Counted from the first letter of the stretch, positions 26,141-35,970 are shown. The stretch is DNA of 64,000 bases from Algoriphagus sediminis (GCF_030403435.1 NZ_JAUEPH010000002.1:1-64000); one strand, 5' to 3'. The notes: a model not told the origin generated them from the sequence alone. Numbers and translations: made by a program.

Positions 26141-28408
26141 ATGCCCATTACCCAGAAATTTGATCTTAAAGATCGAATGCTTCCTTTTATAATAGCTGCG
26201 AGTGATCCGAAAGTCCCAATAAGGATGGACGAATGGAAGTCTATACCCTATCTTGAAGTTGTGGACAGTCTGGATCATCAGGTTGGAGAATTGATAAAAG
26301 CGCTTACTCCGCAAAGGATTTTTAAAGAAGAAGAACTTGAACAGGAGATACAATCCTTTTTTCAAAATACTGATCGAGACTCCTATGGCAATTGGGTTTA
26401 CTACCCTTGGAAAAATATTGTGACTCGTCTGCTCCCTGAGGAGGATTTCATCAGGGTGAGGACTCAGAGGAATAACTATAAAATAACCCACGAAGAACAA
26501 GCGATACTAAGGGAAAAGAAGGTCGGAATAATAGGACTTTCTGTGGGGCAGAGTATCGCCTTGGTGATGGCTCTGGAGCGAAGCTGTGGCGAAATGCGAC
26601 TTGCAGATTTTGACCATCTGGAACTGAGTAATCTTAACAGGATAAAAGCAGGAGTGCCTGATTTGGGCAGAGCAAAAACGGTAATTGCTGCACGGGAAAT
26701 TTCAGAAATCGATCCTTACCTCAAATTGACTATTTATGAAGATGGGATCACGGAGGATAATATTGATTCTTTCCTAACCGCAGATGGTCAGTTAGATCTT
26801 TTGGTTGACGAATGCGATAGCCTCGATGTAAAAATTCTGGCTAGAGAACGTGCCAAGCATTTTGGAATACCTGTGATGATGGAGACTTCAGACAGGGGAA
26901 TGGTGGATGTAGAGCGCTTCGATGTGGAACCTGAGAGAGAAATTTTACATGGCTATTTAGAGGGTGTTTCAAGGAAAGAATTAAGTGGTCTGACTAACCC
27001 CCAAAAAGTAGGGGTGGGATTAAAAATCACAGGAGTCGAGACACTCTCTCCCAGAATGAAAGCCTCGCTTTTGGAAATTGGAGAGACTATTTCGACCTGG
27101 CCTCAGTTGGCTTCAGCTGTATTTTTGGGAGGAGCGACCATTGCTCATATCGGAAGAAGAGTTCTTTTAAACGAATCAGTAAAATCTGGTCGGTTTTATG
27201 TGGATTTGGATGAAATTATAGCCTTGCATGAAAATTCCGATTTGGAGATTGATAGCAGCGATTCGCCAAAGTCAGCAGATCCCAGGCATAATCTTCCCAG
27301 AAATGTTTTGCCTTCATCCTATTTTCTAACGGAACAAGAACTTTATGACCTGCTGGAAAAGGCAAATACAGCCCCATCGGGTGGAAATGTTCAGCCTTGG
27401 ATTTGGGTTTTTGATTCAAAGGGAGTGCTTCACCTCTTTCATGATAAGGTTCGTAGCCATTCCATGCTTGATTTTAACGGTTCCGGGTCCTTGATTGCAT
27501 TTGGAGCTGCCCTTGAAAACTTGAGATTGGCTTCCGCCAAAGCTGGTATTGAGCTAGAAATAATCCAGCAGATCAAGGAATTTGATGAGGATTTAATTGC
27601 CAGCGTTCGATTCATAGGAAAGCAAAAACTTCCGATTAAGACACCTTATGAAGAATTGGTAGATGCCATAGAACTCAGAAATACCAATAGAAAAAATACC
27701 AAGAAACAATTTCTTCCGAAGGATGTCCTCAAAGTCTATTCAGAAATGGCAGAAGAGGAGGGACTTTTTCTTGATTTTAAAGAACAGGAAGAAGACCTGA
27801 ATAAACTATCCAAAGTGATAGGTGAAATGGACCGCTTAAGACTTTTTCATGAACAAGGGTTAAAAGATTTTGTCCACGAAGTTCGCTGGTCAGAAAAAGA
27901 AGCTAAAGAAACTTTGGATGGTATAGATATAGCTACACTTGAGCTTTCGGCTGCGGAGAGAGCTGCCATGGGTTTGTTAAAAGACCCGAGGACGATTCGA
28001 TTTTTTAAGAAGTTTTTAATGGGTTATGGTCTTACCAAAATTTCTCATCAGACCTTAATGACGTCTTCTGCGCTCTTTTTACTCCGAGGATTAAAATACG
28101 ACCCAGATACCTTCCTTAAGGCCGGGAGAGTTTTACAGAGAATTTGGCTTAAGGCAAATCTTGACGGGTACAGTTTTCAGCCGGTGACTGCCTGCCTATT
28201 TATTTTCCACAGAGTGGAAAAAATTAAAGATCATGGATTTACTGAAACCGAAGCAGAAAGCATAAAAGACTTAAAAAAATCCCTTAATTCAATATTTGAT
28301 TCTGAAAATGAAAAGAATGAATTGTTCATGTTCAGAGTCAATGATGCCGGTCAGCCTAGTATTCGAGCTTACCGAAGAAAGGTCACAGATAGTTTAATTG
28401 TTCTGTAA
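26141..28408 (+). CDS. ThiF/E1-like and nitroreductase-like fusion protein (Rv1355c-type)
   Basis: A 755-residue two-module protein. Residues about 120-360 form a ThiF/MoeB/E1-like adenylating domain: nucleotide-binding loop KVGIIGLSVGQSIAL, LADFDHLELSNLNRI (the D-N-R segment of E1 enzymes) and LLVDECDSLDVKILARERAKHFGIPVMMETSDRG. Residues about 390-720 form an FMN-dependent nitroreductase-like domain beginning LLEKANTAPSGGNVQPWIWVFD. E1-like enzymes activate carboxylates with ATP; nitroreductase-like domains oxidise or reduce using flavin, including azoline oxidation in peptide natural products. The same fusion is annotated as the Rv1355c family in mycobacteria; its reaction is unknown. First of a four-gene operon. 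Confidence 0.82.
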   Translation: MPITQKFDLKDRMLPFIIAASDPKVPIRMDEWKSIPYLEVVDSLDHQVGELIKALTPQRIFKEEELEQEIQSFFQNTDRDSYGNWVYYPWKNIVTRLLPEEDFIRVRTQRNNYKITHEEQAILREKKVGIIGLSVGQSIALVMALERSCGEMRLADFDHLELSNLNRIKAGVPDLGRAKTVIAAREISEIDPYLKLTIYEDGITEDNIDSFLTADGQLDLLVDECDSLDVKILARERAKHFGIPVMMETSDRGMVDVERFDVEPEREILHGYLEGVSRKELSGLTNPQKVGVGLKITGVETLSPRMKASLLEIGETISTWPQLASAVFLGGATIAHIGRRVLLNESVKSGRFYVDLDEIIALHENSDLEIDSSDSPKSADPRHNLPRNVLPSSYFLTEQELYDLLEKANTAPSGGNVQPWIWVFDSKGVLHLFHDKVRSHSMLDFNGSGSLIAFGAALENLRLASAKAGIELEIIQQIKEFDEDLIASVRFIGKQKLPIKTPYEELVDAIELRNTNRKNTKKQFLPKDVLKVYSEMAEEEGLFLDFKEQEEDLNKLSKVIGEMDRLRLFHEQGLKDFVHEVRWSEKEAKETLDGIDIATLELSAAERAAMGLLKDPRTIRFFKKFLMGYGLTKISHQTLMTSSALFLLRGLKYDPDTFLKAGRVLQRIWLKANLDGYSFQPVTACLFIFHRVEKIKDHGFTETEAESIKDLKKSLNSIFDSENEKNELFMFRVNDAGQPSIRAYRRKVTDSLIVL

Positions 28409-28413
28409 AAATT

Positions 28414-29118
28414 ATGTTTTCATTTAAAGCATTTCGAGCCGTGGATGAACCTGAACTTTGCAAAAAGTTCATAGAAGGGCATGCAAATGTTTTAAAGGAT
28501 TATGGGGTCACCAAAGTTACTTCCTCAAATAACGACTGGATGTTCAACCCTTTTGTTTTTGTGATCACCGTAACAGAGAAAAGCTCGAATAAGGTAGTGA
28601 GTGGTTTGCGAATCCATATTTCTCATGAAGACTATTTACTACCTCTCGAAGGTGCCATTAGCCAGGTAGACTCTGGAATACATGATTTAATAGCTGAGTA
28701 CAGAAAGGACGGTACGGGAGAGATTGGGGGGCTTTGGAATAGTCGTGCTATCTCAGGATATGGAATTGGAGCGATTTTTTTGTCAAGGGCATCCTTAGTA
28801 ATTTCCGCCCAACTTAATGTGAAAACACTTTTCGCGCTTTGTGCCGAGTATACTCTAAAGCCTACTATGCAAAAAGGCTTTGAAATAGAAGAGAAAATTG
28901 GAAATAAAGGAACCTTCTTCTACCCTAAACTGGATCTTGTTGCTACGCTTGCTGTGCTTAAGGATGTAGAAAATTTACCAAAGGCTCTTGAAGTGGAGAG
29001 GGAGTTTATCTTGGATTTACGTCAAAATTTGCAAATCAATAGGCTCGAAGAAACTCCAAAAGGAAAAATTAATTTTGAATACGATCTGAAGATCGAAAAC
29101 CCTAATTGGAAAGAATAA
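28414..29118 (+). CDS. GNAT-like acyltransferase (FeeM/autoinducer-synthase-like), putative
   Basis: A 234-residue soluble protein. The central part, with HISHEDYLLPLEGAISQVD, then EIGGLWNSRAISGYGIGAIFLSRA and LNVKTLFALCAEYTLKPTMQKGFEI, follows the layout of GNAT-fold enzymes and most resembles the FeeM/N-acyl-homoserine-lactone-synthase branch, in which the E-x-x-x-LW strand, G-G-G acyl-CoA loop and final K-GFE segment are kept. This is pattern recognition, not a proven match. It starts five bases after the fusion gene and abuts the sensor kinase gene, so it probably makes or modifies a small acylated molecule for the same pathway (inference). Confidence 0.55.
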   Translation: MFSFKAFRAVDEPELCKKFIEGHANVLKDYGVTKVTSSNNDWMFNPFVFVITVTEKSSNKVVSGLRIHISHEDYLLPLEGAISQVDSGIHDLIAEYRKDGTGEIGGLWNSRAISGYGIGAIFLSRASLVISAQLNVKTLFALCAEYTLKPTMQKGFEIEEKIGNKGTFFYPKLDLVATLAVLKDVENLPKALEVEREFILDLRQNLQINRLEETPKGKINFEYDLKIENPNWKE

Positions 29119-31233
29119 ATGCACTTGGCTCTACTTCTTTTTTTCAGCTTTGTCCAACTATTTTCAGTTAATCAAATTACGGACAGTCAACAGAGGCTGG
29201 ATAGTTATCAATATCTCATTCTAGATGAAGAGGAAAAAATTAACATAAAAGATGCTATTCAGAGAGATGATTTTGTTTCCCTCACAAATGAATCCATGAA
29301 TTTTGGAATCAATAATGACATCGTCTGGATTAGGTACGACGTGGTAAATAACACCAATGAAGAAGAAAAATATCTTTATATCAACAATGCTTCCCTGGAT
29401 AGTCTCCAGCTTTTTGTGGTTTCGGAGGGAGAAGTACTGGGAACTTACAGAGGTGGGAGATTAGAAGATTTTGATGCAAGGCCTATTCCATCTAAGTCGA
29501 TAATTTTCGAAATAAATATTCCCCAAAATAAAGAGGTATCCCTTTTCCTAGAGGTAAAAAGTGTAAACAAGAAAATAATCACTTCCACCATTTCTAATCT
29601 GGAATACGTCGAGTCCATTATTAATCGGGAAAACATCCTTTTTGGGATATTTACTGGAATCATAGCCGGGCTGCTTTTTTATAACCTTTTCCTTTATTTC
29701 TCTGTCCAGGATAAAATTTACCTGATTTATGTGATCCATACGGTCTTGGTGTGGTTTGCCCAAAGCTCCATATTAGGCTATACACAAGAATTAATCTGGC
29801 AGGATTCTGTTTGGCTAAGTTTAAAAGCAGGGGTTATATTTTCTTCGTTGGTGAGCATAGTAGGAATTTGGTTCCTGAGGGTGTTCCTTTCCACAAAGAA
29901 ATTCGTTCCAAAGCTAGACACTGGGTTTTGGTTCATCTATTTGGTTTATGGTTTCATCCTTGTAAATGCTTTTTTCTTTTCCATAACTATTAGCTATCAG
30001 ACTCTTCTGGTTACACAGGCCATTGTCGTTTTCTTCGTTCTGTTCGTAGCAGTGATGGTTCTGAAGGCTGGTTACAGACCTGCACGTTTTTATTTGCTGG
30101 CCTGGTCAGTCTTTATGATTGGGATCTTTCTCTTTGTCTTTAGTGAAATGGGAGTTCTCCCAACTAATGATCTCACGGCTTACATTATGCCCTTTGGCTC
30201 TGCTTTAGAAGTAGTACTTCTATCTTTTGCACTGGCTGACAAGATTAATATCCTGAAAAAGGAAAAAGACAAGGAACAATCAGAGAGGTTAAAAGTCCTC
30301 GCTGAAAACGAGAAGCTCATCATGGAACAAAACACCATGTTGGAAGAAAAAGTACAGCTCAGGACAGAAGAACTAGAACATGCTTTGAGAAATCTTCAGG
30401 ACACTCAGAGTCAGCTTGTCAATCAGGAAAAAATGGCTTCTTTGGGTCAACTTACCGCAGGAATTGCCCATGAAATTAATAACCCCATCAACTTTGTAAG
30501 CTCCAATATTTCCCCTTTGAAAAGGGATATCGCTGACATTTTAGAGATAATCGAATTCTACCGCGAAAATGGTAAAAAGCACTTTGATGAAGATGCCATA
30601 AAAGAAGCCCAACAATTAGAGGAAGATCTGGAGCTAGACTATGTTTTAGATGAGGTAGACCAGTTACTCAAAGGGATGGAAGATGGTGCCAAACGTACGG
30701 TTGATATCGTCAAAGGACTTCGATTATTCTCTAGGGTGGATGAGCAAGACGTCAAGAAAGTGGATTTACATGACGGAATAAATAGTACTATCATCCTTTT
30801 AAATAGCTCTATGCCGAGCAAAATCAGAGTAGTTCGGGAGTTTGGAGAATTACCACTTGTGGAGTGCCTGGCCGGTAAGATTAATCAGGTATTTATGAAT
30901 ATCATCAATAATGCCATTCATGCTCTTTCTGACCATATTGATGAGATTCAGGACCCCAAAATTACTTTGAGATCTCATGCCAATCTTGAAACAGTGACCA
31001 TAGAAATCGAAGATAATGGGCCTGGAATGCCAGAATCTGTGAAAGATAAGGTGTTTGAACCCTTCTTCACAACTAAGGCTGTGGGCAAGGGCACAGGTCT
31101 AGGTCTTTCTATTGTTTATTCAATCATTGAAAATCACCATGGAACTTTAGAAGTAAATTCCGAACTTGGAGTGGGAACTACTTTTTCAATAACTCTTCCT
31201 ATCAATCAAAATAGTCGCAAGAATGAGGAGTAA
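29119..31233 (+). CDS. 7TM-DISM sensor histidine kinase
   Basis: A 704-residue membrane kinase. Signal sequence (1-20), extracytoplasmic DISMED2 carbohydrate/ligand-binding-like domain (about 30-150), seven helices (about 178-375), coiled coil (about 385-435), HisKA with [21 protein letters not shown] (phospho-His) and HATPase with [25 protein letters not shown] and [19 protein letters not shown] receptors are thought to sense small diffusible molecules outside the cell. Its start directly follows the acyltransferase stop and its stop overlaps the next gene by 11 bases, so it is part of the same operon. Confidence 0.9.
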   Translation: MHLALLLFFSFVQLFSVNQITDSQQRLDSYQYLILDEEEKINIKDAIQRDDFVSLTNESMNFGINNDIVWIRYDVVNNTNEEEKYLYINNASLDSLQLFVVSEGEVLGTYRGGRLEDFDARPIPSKSIIFEINIPQNKEVSLFLEVKSVNKKIITSTISNLEYVESIINRENILFGIFTGIIAGLLFYNLFLYFSVQDKIYLIYVIHTVLVWFAQSSILGYTQELIWQDSVWLSLKAGVIFSSLVSIVGIWFLRVFLSTKKFVPKLDTGFWFIYLVYGFILVNAFFFSITISYQTLLVTQAIVVFFVLFVAVMVLKAGYRPARFYLLAWSVFMIGIFLFVFSEMGVLPTNDLTAYIMPFGSALEVVLLSFALADKINILKKEKDKEQSERLKVLAENEKLIMEQNTMLEEKVQLRTEELEHALRNLQDTQSQLVNQEKMASLGQLTAGIAHEINNPINFVSSNISPLKRDIADILEIIEFYRENGKKHFDEDAIKEAQQLEEDLELDYVLDEVDQLLKGMEDGAKRTVDIVKGLRLFSRVDEQDVKKVDLHDGINSTIILLNSSMPSKIRVVREFGELPLVECLAGKINQVFMNIINNAIHALSDHIDEIQDPKITLRSHANLETVTIEIEDNGPGMPESVKDKVFEPFFTTKAVGKGTGLGLSIVYSIIENHHGTLEVNSELGVGTTFSITLPINQNSRKNEE

Positions 31234-32320
31234 TATTAATGTACTTTACATTGACGACGAGGATAATAACCTCAAGTCATTTAGGGCAACCTTAAGGAGA
31301 GAATTCAATGTTTTTACCGCTCTGGATGGTTTGGAAGGGCTCAAAATAGCTGGAGAAAAGGAGATTCACGTGGTCATCGCCGATCAAAGAATGCCGGGTA
31401 TGACCGGCACAGAATTTTTTGAGAAGATGGTCAAAATTAACCCTGACCCAATTCGAATCCTACTCACTGGTTATTCAGATATAAGCAGTGTAATCGACGC
31501 TATTAATAAGGGTGAAGTCTATAGATTTATCGATAAACCCTGGAATATCGAACAAATCAAGAATTCTATAAAAAACGCAGCGGATCTATTCTTCATGAGA
31601 AAAGAGCTCAAGGAAAAGAGCGAAAAGCTTGAGAAGCTCCACTCAGAGATGAATAAGTTTGTTTACAGTTTATCCCATGAGCTTCGAGGCCCGCTGATGA
31701 GTATTTCTGGTGTTGCGAAGCTGGCAAAGATGGAACTTGATAATCCTAAGACTCTAGAATATTTCGATATGATAGAGAGTTCAACAGGTAAGCTCGACGA
31801 CTATATTTTCAAAATGCTGGATTTTTATCGGTCAACCAAAATTGATCATAAAGTGAGTTCGATCAACTTCAATGAGATCATGGCCCAGCAAATGAAGGCT
31901 TACCGCGAGAAATTTGACCTTGAGGGTTTTGAGATTTCAGTTCATATTAATCAGGAACATGATTTTTTTTCAGACGACTCCAAAATCAGAGTTATTTTAA
32001 ATAATCTCTTCAGTAACTCAGTGCAGTTTCAGGCAAAGGACCGGGAGGTAAAAATCATCAAAATAGACATTGAAACAAGTGATGAAGGTGCATCCATTTT
32101 GATCGAGGACAATGGAATCGGAATTGATGATAAATATATTCAGGACGTTTTTAATCTTTTCACCAGAGCAGCACAGCATAATGTAGGTACTGGATTAGGT
32201 TTATATATGGTCCGTGAGGCTGTGGTTCAGCTCGGAGGACAGATAAATATTGATTCCAAACTTGGCGATAGTACCAAAGTAAGTGTTACTCTACCCAGTA
32301 TGAAACCTGAGAATTCCTGA
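31223..32320 (+). CDS. Receiver-histidine kinase (REC-HisKA-HATPase)
   Basis: A 365-residue cytoplasmic protein: receiver domain first (1-125, phosphoacceptor in VVIADQRMPGMTG, RILLTGYSD, DKPWNIEQ), then a coiled-coil linker, HisKA with SLSHELRGPLMSISG and an ATPase domain with NNLFSNSVQF, IEDNGIGI and GTGLGLYMVREAV. Receiver-first hybrids usually act as intermediates whose kinase activity is set by an upstream kinase, here most likely the DISM kinase at 29119. No DNA-binding output is encoded, so the final target is unknown. Confidence 0.9.
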   Translation: MRSNINVLYIDDEDNNLKSFRATLRREFNVFTALDGLEGLKIAGEKEIHVVIADQRMPGMTGTEFFEKMVKINPDPIRILLTGYSDISSVIDAINKGEVYRFIDKPWNIEQIKNSIKNAADLFFMRKELKEKSEKLEKLHSEMNKFVYSLSHELRGPLMSISGVAKLAKMELDNPKTLEYFDMIESSTGKLDDYIFKMLDFYRSTKIDHKVSSINFNEIMAQQMKAYREKFDLEGFEISVHINQEHDFFSDDSKIRVILNNLFSNSVQFQAKDREVKIIKIDIETSDEGASILIEDNGIGIDDKYIQDVFNLFTRAAQHNVGTGLGLYMVREAVVQLGGQINIDSKLGDSTKVSVTLPSMKPENS

Positions 32321-32370
32321 TTCCTTTGTAACTTAAAAAAAGACTAATCACTTTTTATAATTGAAATATT

Positions 32371-32910
32371 ATGATAAATCCATGGCATGATGTAAACATT
32401 GGTAAAGACGCTCCTGAAACTGTAATGGGGGTTGTGGAAATACCAAAAGGGAGTAAAGGTAAATATGAACTTCATAAGAAATCCGGGATGCTCATGCTGG
32501 ATAGGGTACTCTTTTCTGCAGTTCACTATCCTGCAAATTATGGTTTCATACCGCAGACTTATTGTGAGGATCATGATCCTTTGGATATTCTGATTATTTC
32601 TCAAATTGATATTCCATCCATGACTCTGGTTGAAGCCAAAGTGATAGGTGTAATGCGTATGGTTGATGGAGGTGAAGCAGATGACAAAATTATAGCGGTA
32701 GCGGCTGGTGATCAATCCGTAAACTATGTCAATGACATTGATGAGCTTCCACCACACTTGATGAAAGAGGTTCATCGGTTTTTCGAGGACTATAAAAAAC
32801 TTGAAAATAAAGAGGTGAAGGTCGAAGACTTTTTGGGAAAGGAAGATGCCCTCGGAATTATTCAGGAAAGCATCAAATTATACGATAAGCATTTTCGAAA
32901 CCAACGATAG
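32371..32910 (+). CDS. ppa: Inorganic pyrophosphatase
   Basis: A family I soluble pyrophosphatase (179 residues) that hydrolyses PPi to phosphate and drives biosynthesis forward. Motifs: KYELHKKSGMLMLDRVL, the YPANYGFIPQT active-site segment, DHDPLDILI (metal-binding aspartates), and GGEADDKIIAVAAGD. Length is typical. It stands alone between the kinase operon and a terminator. Confidence 0.95.
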   Translation: MINPWHDVNIGKDAPETVMGVVEIPKGSKGKYELHKKSGMLMLDRVLFSAVHYPANYGFIPQTYCEDHDPLDILIISQIDIPSMTLVEAKVIGVMRMVDGGEADDKIIAVAAGDQSVNYVNDIDELPPHLMKEVHRFFEDYKKLENKEVKVEDFLGKEDALGIIQESIKLYDKHFRNQR

Positions 32911-32916
32911 ATAAAG

Positions 32917-32937
32917 GCCTGAGAAATCAGGCTTTTT
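32917..32937 (+). terminator. Rho-independent terminator of ppa
   Basis: GCCTGA (32917-32922), loop GAAA, TCAGGC (32927-32932), then TTTTTT. The descending arm overlaps the stop region of the converging gene at 32927. Confidence 0.8.
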
Positions 32938-33385
32938 TATTTTTCACCTTTTTTCTGGCAGCTTTCTTTTTTAGGTATTCCACAAAGCCATTATAGGATT
33001 CATGTTCATGGTTTGAAATCGAAATGGATTGCTGATCTGAAAAAGCAACCGTCACCTGTCGGAATTCCTTTTTATTGGCTGTGATTGTCTCTTCCTCCCA
33101 CGCCAGAATATCTTTAACATGATAGACTTTCTTATAGCCTCTTAATGGAAGTCTCACTTCAATTTTGTCTTTACCGGCAGAAATAAACCGAAATCCAGCC
33201 AGCATTTTCACTAATAGCATAAGAAGAACCACGGTAATGATGGTGCAGGCAACCAGATAAAACCAAAGTCCAAAACTCCCCTTGTAAGCAAAATCTCTAA
33301 GGATGAAGACCAATCCTGCGATCAAAAAAACAACAACAAGACTTAATGAGAAGTAGGTGGATATTTTCGGTTTAATGACAACCAT
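32927..33385 (-). CDS. Conserved membrane protein with PH-like domain, function unknown
   Basis: A 152-residue protein with two N-terminal membrane helices (about 12-30 and 40-62), then a beta-rich segment (AGKDKIEVRLPLRGYKKVYHVKDILAWEEETI) resembling bacterial PH-like domains, and a very lysine-rich C terminus. I do not recognise a named family. It overlaps the upstream ACP-phosphodiesterase-like gene by 14 bases, so both are co-transcribed. Confidence 0.7.
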   Translation of the reverse strand: MVVIKPKISTYFSLSLVVVFLIAGLVFILRDFAYKGSFGLWFYLVACTIITVVLLMLLVKMLAGFRFISAGKDKIEVRLPLRGYKKVYHVKDILAWEEETITANKKEFRQVTVAFSDQQSISISNHEHESYNGFVEYLKKKAARKKVKNKKA

Positions 33386-33977
33386 ATTCTAATTCAATTT
33401 CTTTTAGTTTTCGCTTTGCAAAGCTGATCAAATCTTCAAAAAAGGCCAGAAAAATAACTTCAAATTCAGCTTCAAATTCCAGTAAATATAAATGCGCCTG
33501 TTCCATCTTAGAATCAAAACGGGTGCGCTTAGAAAGTCCGGTTAAGGAGCTTTGCATGCCTTCAATTTTTGCGTATTGCAAAAGCCAATTTTGCTTGCTC
33601 ATGTAATGAAACATTCCCATGAATCGCTCAGGCAATAGCTCTCGATACTTATGCATAGTCCGATAAGTTCGATCGATGAATTTTTCGAGTGGCTCGGCAG
33701 AATACTTTGACCAATTATTCGCTAAGTAATAATCGAAGAATATATCCGTGATTACAGTGGAGTACCTGCCAAAATGTGGCTTTAGATAGCTTTGCCCCGC
33801 TTTTACTAAGGGATGAGAATCTGTATACGCATCTATTCTTCGGTGCAAAAAAACACCCACCTGAATCCCTTCTGGATATGAATCAAGGCTATTTCCCTTT
33901 ACAAAATCGCCTATGAAATTCCCTACGAGAACTTGTTCTTGGTCAAAAGAAAGAAAGGCGTGTGCTAGGTAATTCAT
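33372..33977 (-). CDS. Acyl carrier protein phosphodiesterase-like protein (DUF479)
   Basis: A 201-residue helical protein with the AcpH hallmark N terminus MNYLAHAFLSF followed by GNFIGDFVKG, then FLHRRIDAYTDSHP and YSTVITDIFFDYYLANNW. AcpH removes the phosphopantetheine arm from ACP; in Bacteroidetes this activity is assumed from similarity. Conserved His and Asp residues of this HD-like fold are all present. Confidence 0.87.
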   Translation of the reverse strand: MNYLAHAFLSFDQEQVLVGNFIGDFVKGNSLDSYPEGIQVGVFLHRRIDAYTDSHPLVKAGQSYLKPHFGRYSTVITDIFFDYYLANNWSKYSAEPLEKFIDRTYRTMHKYRELLPERFMGMFHYMSKQNWLLQYAKIEGMQSSLTGLSKRTRFDSKMEQAHLYLLEFEAEFEVIFLAFFEDLISFAKRKLKEIELEYGCH

Positions 33978-34041
33978 TTTACGATTTAAATGTACGAAAC
34001 TAAGTTCATCCTGCTTAGTTTCATGCCCAAGTTCACAAAAG

Positions 34042-35970
34042 ATGGATAAGGTTACCGAAGAATTAAAACGAGGGTTAAAACTTCTGAAAAAGGAGTGGCA
34101 GGAAGATCTGGCTCAGTACAAGGCTAAGTTCATGAATACCAGTATAGCTGAAAGGAAAAAGCAAGGGATCACTTGGCACCCGGTTAATTTGAAAAAAAGC
34201 AAGATCGGGATGGGAGAGCGGCTGATTGTGGAGATCGAGCGTTTAAATTTAGACCAGAGCTCATCCTTTGGCTCAGGGAAGTCGGTTTCCTTCTTCAGCA
34301 CACATGAATCCTTTCAGAGTCAGGATAATCGGATAAAGGCCGTTGTAAACCAGGTCAGAAAAAACACCATGATTCTTACTCTTCAGACCGATGAATTGCC
34401 TGAATGGATGGAGAAAAATCGTCTTGGAGTGGATTTGTTATTTGATGAGGCGAGCTACCGGGAGATGGAGTTTGCTATGAAACAGCTGATCAAAGGAGAA
34501 AACCGAAGACTTGCAGAGCTTAAGGATGTTTTACTTGGCGATGCAAAGGCAAGTTTTTCTAAAGTAGAATTTCATCCTGAAAAAGAATTGAATTTTTCTC
34601 AAAATGAAGCTTGTGACTTGATAGCATCAGCAAGGGATGTGGCAGTAGTTCACGGTCCACCGGGTACGGGTAAAACCACCACTCTGGTTCAAGCGATTAA
34701 GGATTCGGTTATGAGAAAAGAATCTGTAATCGTTTGTGCACCGAGCAATGCTGCAGTAGATCTTCTGGTAGAAAAGCTGGTGGATCAGGGAATAGAAACT
34801 ACCCGAATTGGCCATCCTGCCAGAGTGGAGGAGAAAATTCTCAATCAAACCCTAGATGCCAAGGAGGTTCTGCATGAGAGCTACCGTGATTTAAAAAAGC
34901 TCCGTAAAGAAACTAACCAGTATTTGTCTCTTGCAAAGCAGTACAAAAGGAATTTCGGACCTCAGGAGAGAGCACAGAGGAAATTGATGTATGCTGAGGT
35001 TTCAAGGTGTAGAGAGGCCGCCAAATCTCTGGAAGAGTATATTCAATATGATATTTTACAATCGACAAAAGTATTTGCCACTACTCTTGTCGGTGCCTCT
35101 TCCTTTCCCCTGAAGGGCTTGACCTTTGACGTGGTTTTCATTGATGAAGCAGCCCAGGGGCTTGAGGCTGCAACATGGATTCCTATTATGAAAGCTAAGA
35201 AAGTTGTTTTCGCGGGAGACCATTTTCAACTTCCACCCACCATTAAATCATTTGCGGCAGCAAAAGAAGGTCTGGCTGAAACCCTATTTGAGAAAGCGAT
35301 CACTCGAAATCCGGATTCTGCAAAAATGCTGGAGCTTCAATACAGGATGCCTGAAATCATCATGGGTTTCTCTAATGAAGTGTTTTATGGAAATAAACTT
35401 CAGGCAGCACCAAACACAAATCTCCACCCTATCCAAGGTCAACATGTATTTGAGTGGATAGATACGGCTGGCGCATCCTTTGCCGAGCAAAAAGAAGAGG
35501 AAACCTTAAGTACATTTAATGCTCAGGAAGCAAGGTTTACTTGTGAGCATTTGAACCGTCTTATCCTTGAAATCGGAATCGGAACCTTTAAAGAAAATAA
35601 TTGGACCATCGGCCTGATCGCTCCCTATGGGGCTCAGGTTCGAATGCTAAAAAGCCTGATTTTTGAGGGCTATGATTTCCCAAATCTCAAGGCTTTTTCA
35701 GAGATGATTACCATAGACACCGTGGATGGCTTTCAGGGTCAGGAAAGAGATTTTATGGTGATTTCCCTTACTCGTTCTAATGAGGATGGAGAAATAGGAT
35801 TTTTGGCTGAAGAGCGAAGAATGAATGTGGCTCTGACCCGGGCAAAGAGAAAACTGGTTTTGATCGGTGACTCTGGTACTTTGGCAGTAAGTTCTTTCTT
35901 CGATAGGCTTTTATCCTATGTGGAGAAAGTAGGGGGATACAAAAGTGTGTGGGAGTTTTTTGAGGCCTGA
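34042..35970 (+). CDS. UPF1/IGHMBP2-like superfamily 1 helicase
   Basis: A 642-residue SF1B DNA/RNA helicase. An N-terminal beta-barrel part (1 to about 165) precedes the motor: Q-motif LNFSQNEACDLI, Walker A VHGPPGTGKTTTL (about 210), PSNAAVDLLVEKL, motif II FIDEAAQGLEAATW, motif III GDHFQLPPT, motif IV LQYRMPEIIMGFSN, motif V TIDTVDGFQGQERDFMVIS and motif VI RRMNVALTRAKRKL. It resembles eukaryotic IGHMBP2 (a 5'-3' helicase); such AAA_11/AAA_12 proteins are widespread in Bacteroidetes. The biological role here is unknown. Confidence 0.92.
   Translation: MDKVTEELKRGLKLLKKEWQEDLAQYKAKFMNTSIAERKKQGITWHPVNLKKSKIGMGERLIVEIERLNLDQSSSFGSGKSVSFFSTHESFQSQDNRIKAVVNQVRKNTMILTLQTDELPEWMEKNRLGVDLLFDEASYREMEFAMKQLIKGENRRLAELKDVLLGDAKASFSKVEFHPEKELNFSQNEACDLIASARDVAVVHGPPGTGKTTTLVQAIKDSVMRKESVIVCAPSNAAVDLLVEKLVDQGIETTRIGHPARVEEKILNQTLDAKEVLHESYRDLKKLRKETNQYLSLAKQYKRNFGPQERAQRKLMYAEVSRCREAAKSLEEYIQYDILQSTKVFATTLVGASSFPLKGLTFDVVFIDEAAQGLEAATWIPIMKAKKVVFAGDHFQLPPTIKSFAAAKEGLAETLFEKAITRNPDSAKMLELQYRMPEIIMGFSNEVFYGNKLQAAPNTNLHPIQGQHVFEWIDTAGASFAEQKEEETLSTFNAQEARFTCEHLNRLILEIGIGTFKENNWTIGLIAPYGAQVRMLKSLIFEGYDFPNLKAFSEMITIDTVDGFQGQERDFMVISLTRSNEDGEIGFLAEERRMNVALTRAKRKLVLIGDSGTLAVSSFFDRLLSYVEKVGGYKSVWEFFEA

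Noticed and set aside
32344-32775. Minus-strand frame of 143 residues over the pyrophosphatase gene
   Set aside because: It is antisense to a clear pyrophosphatase and has no family features.
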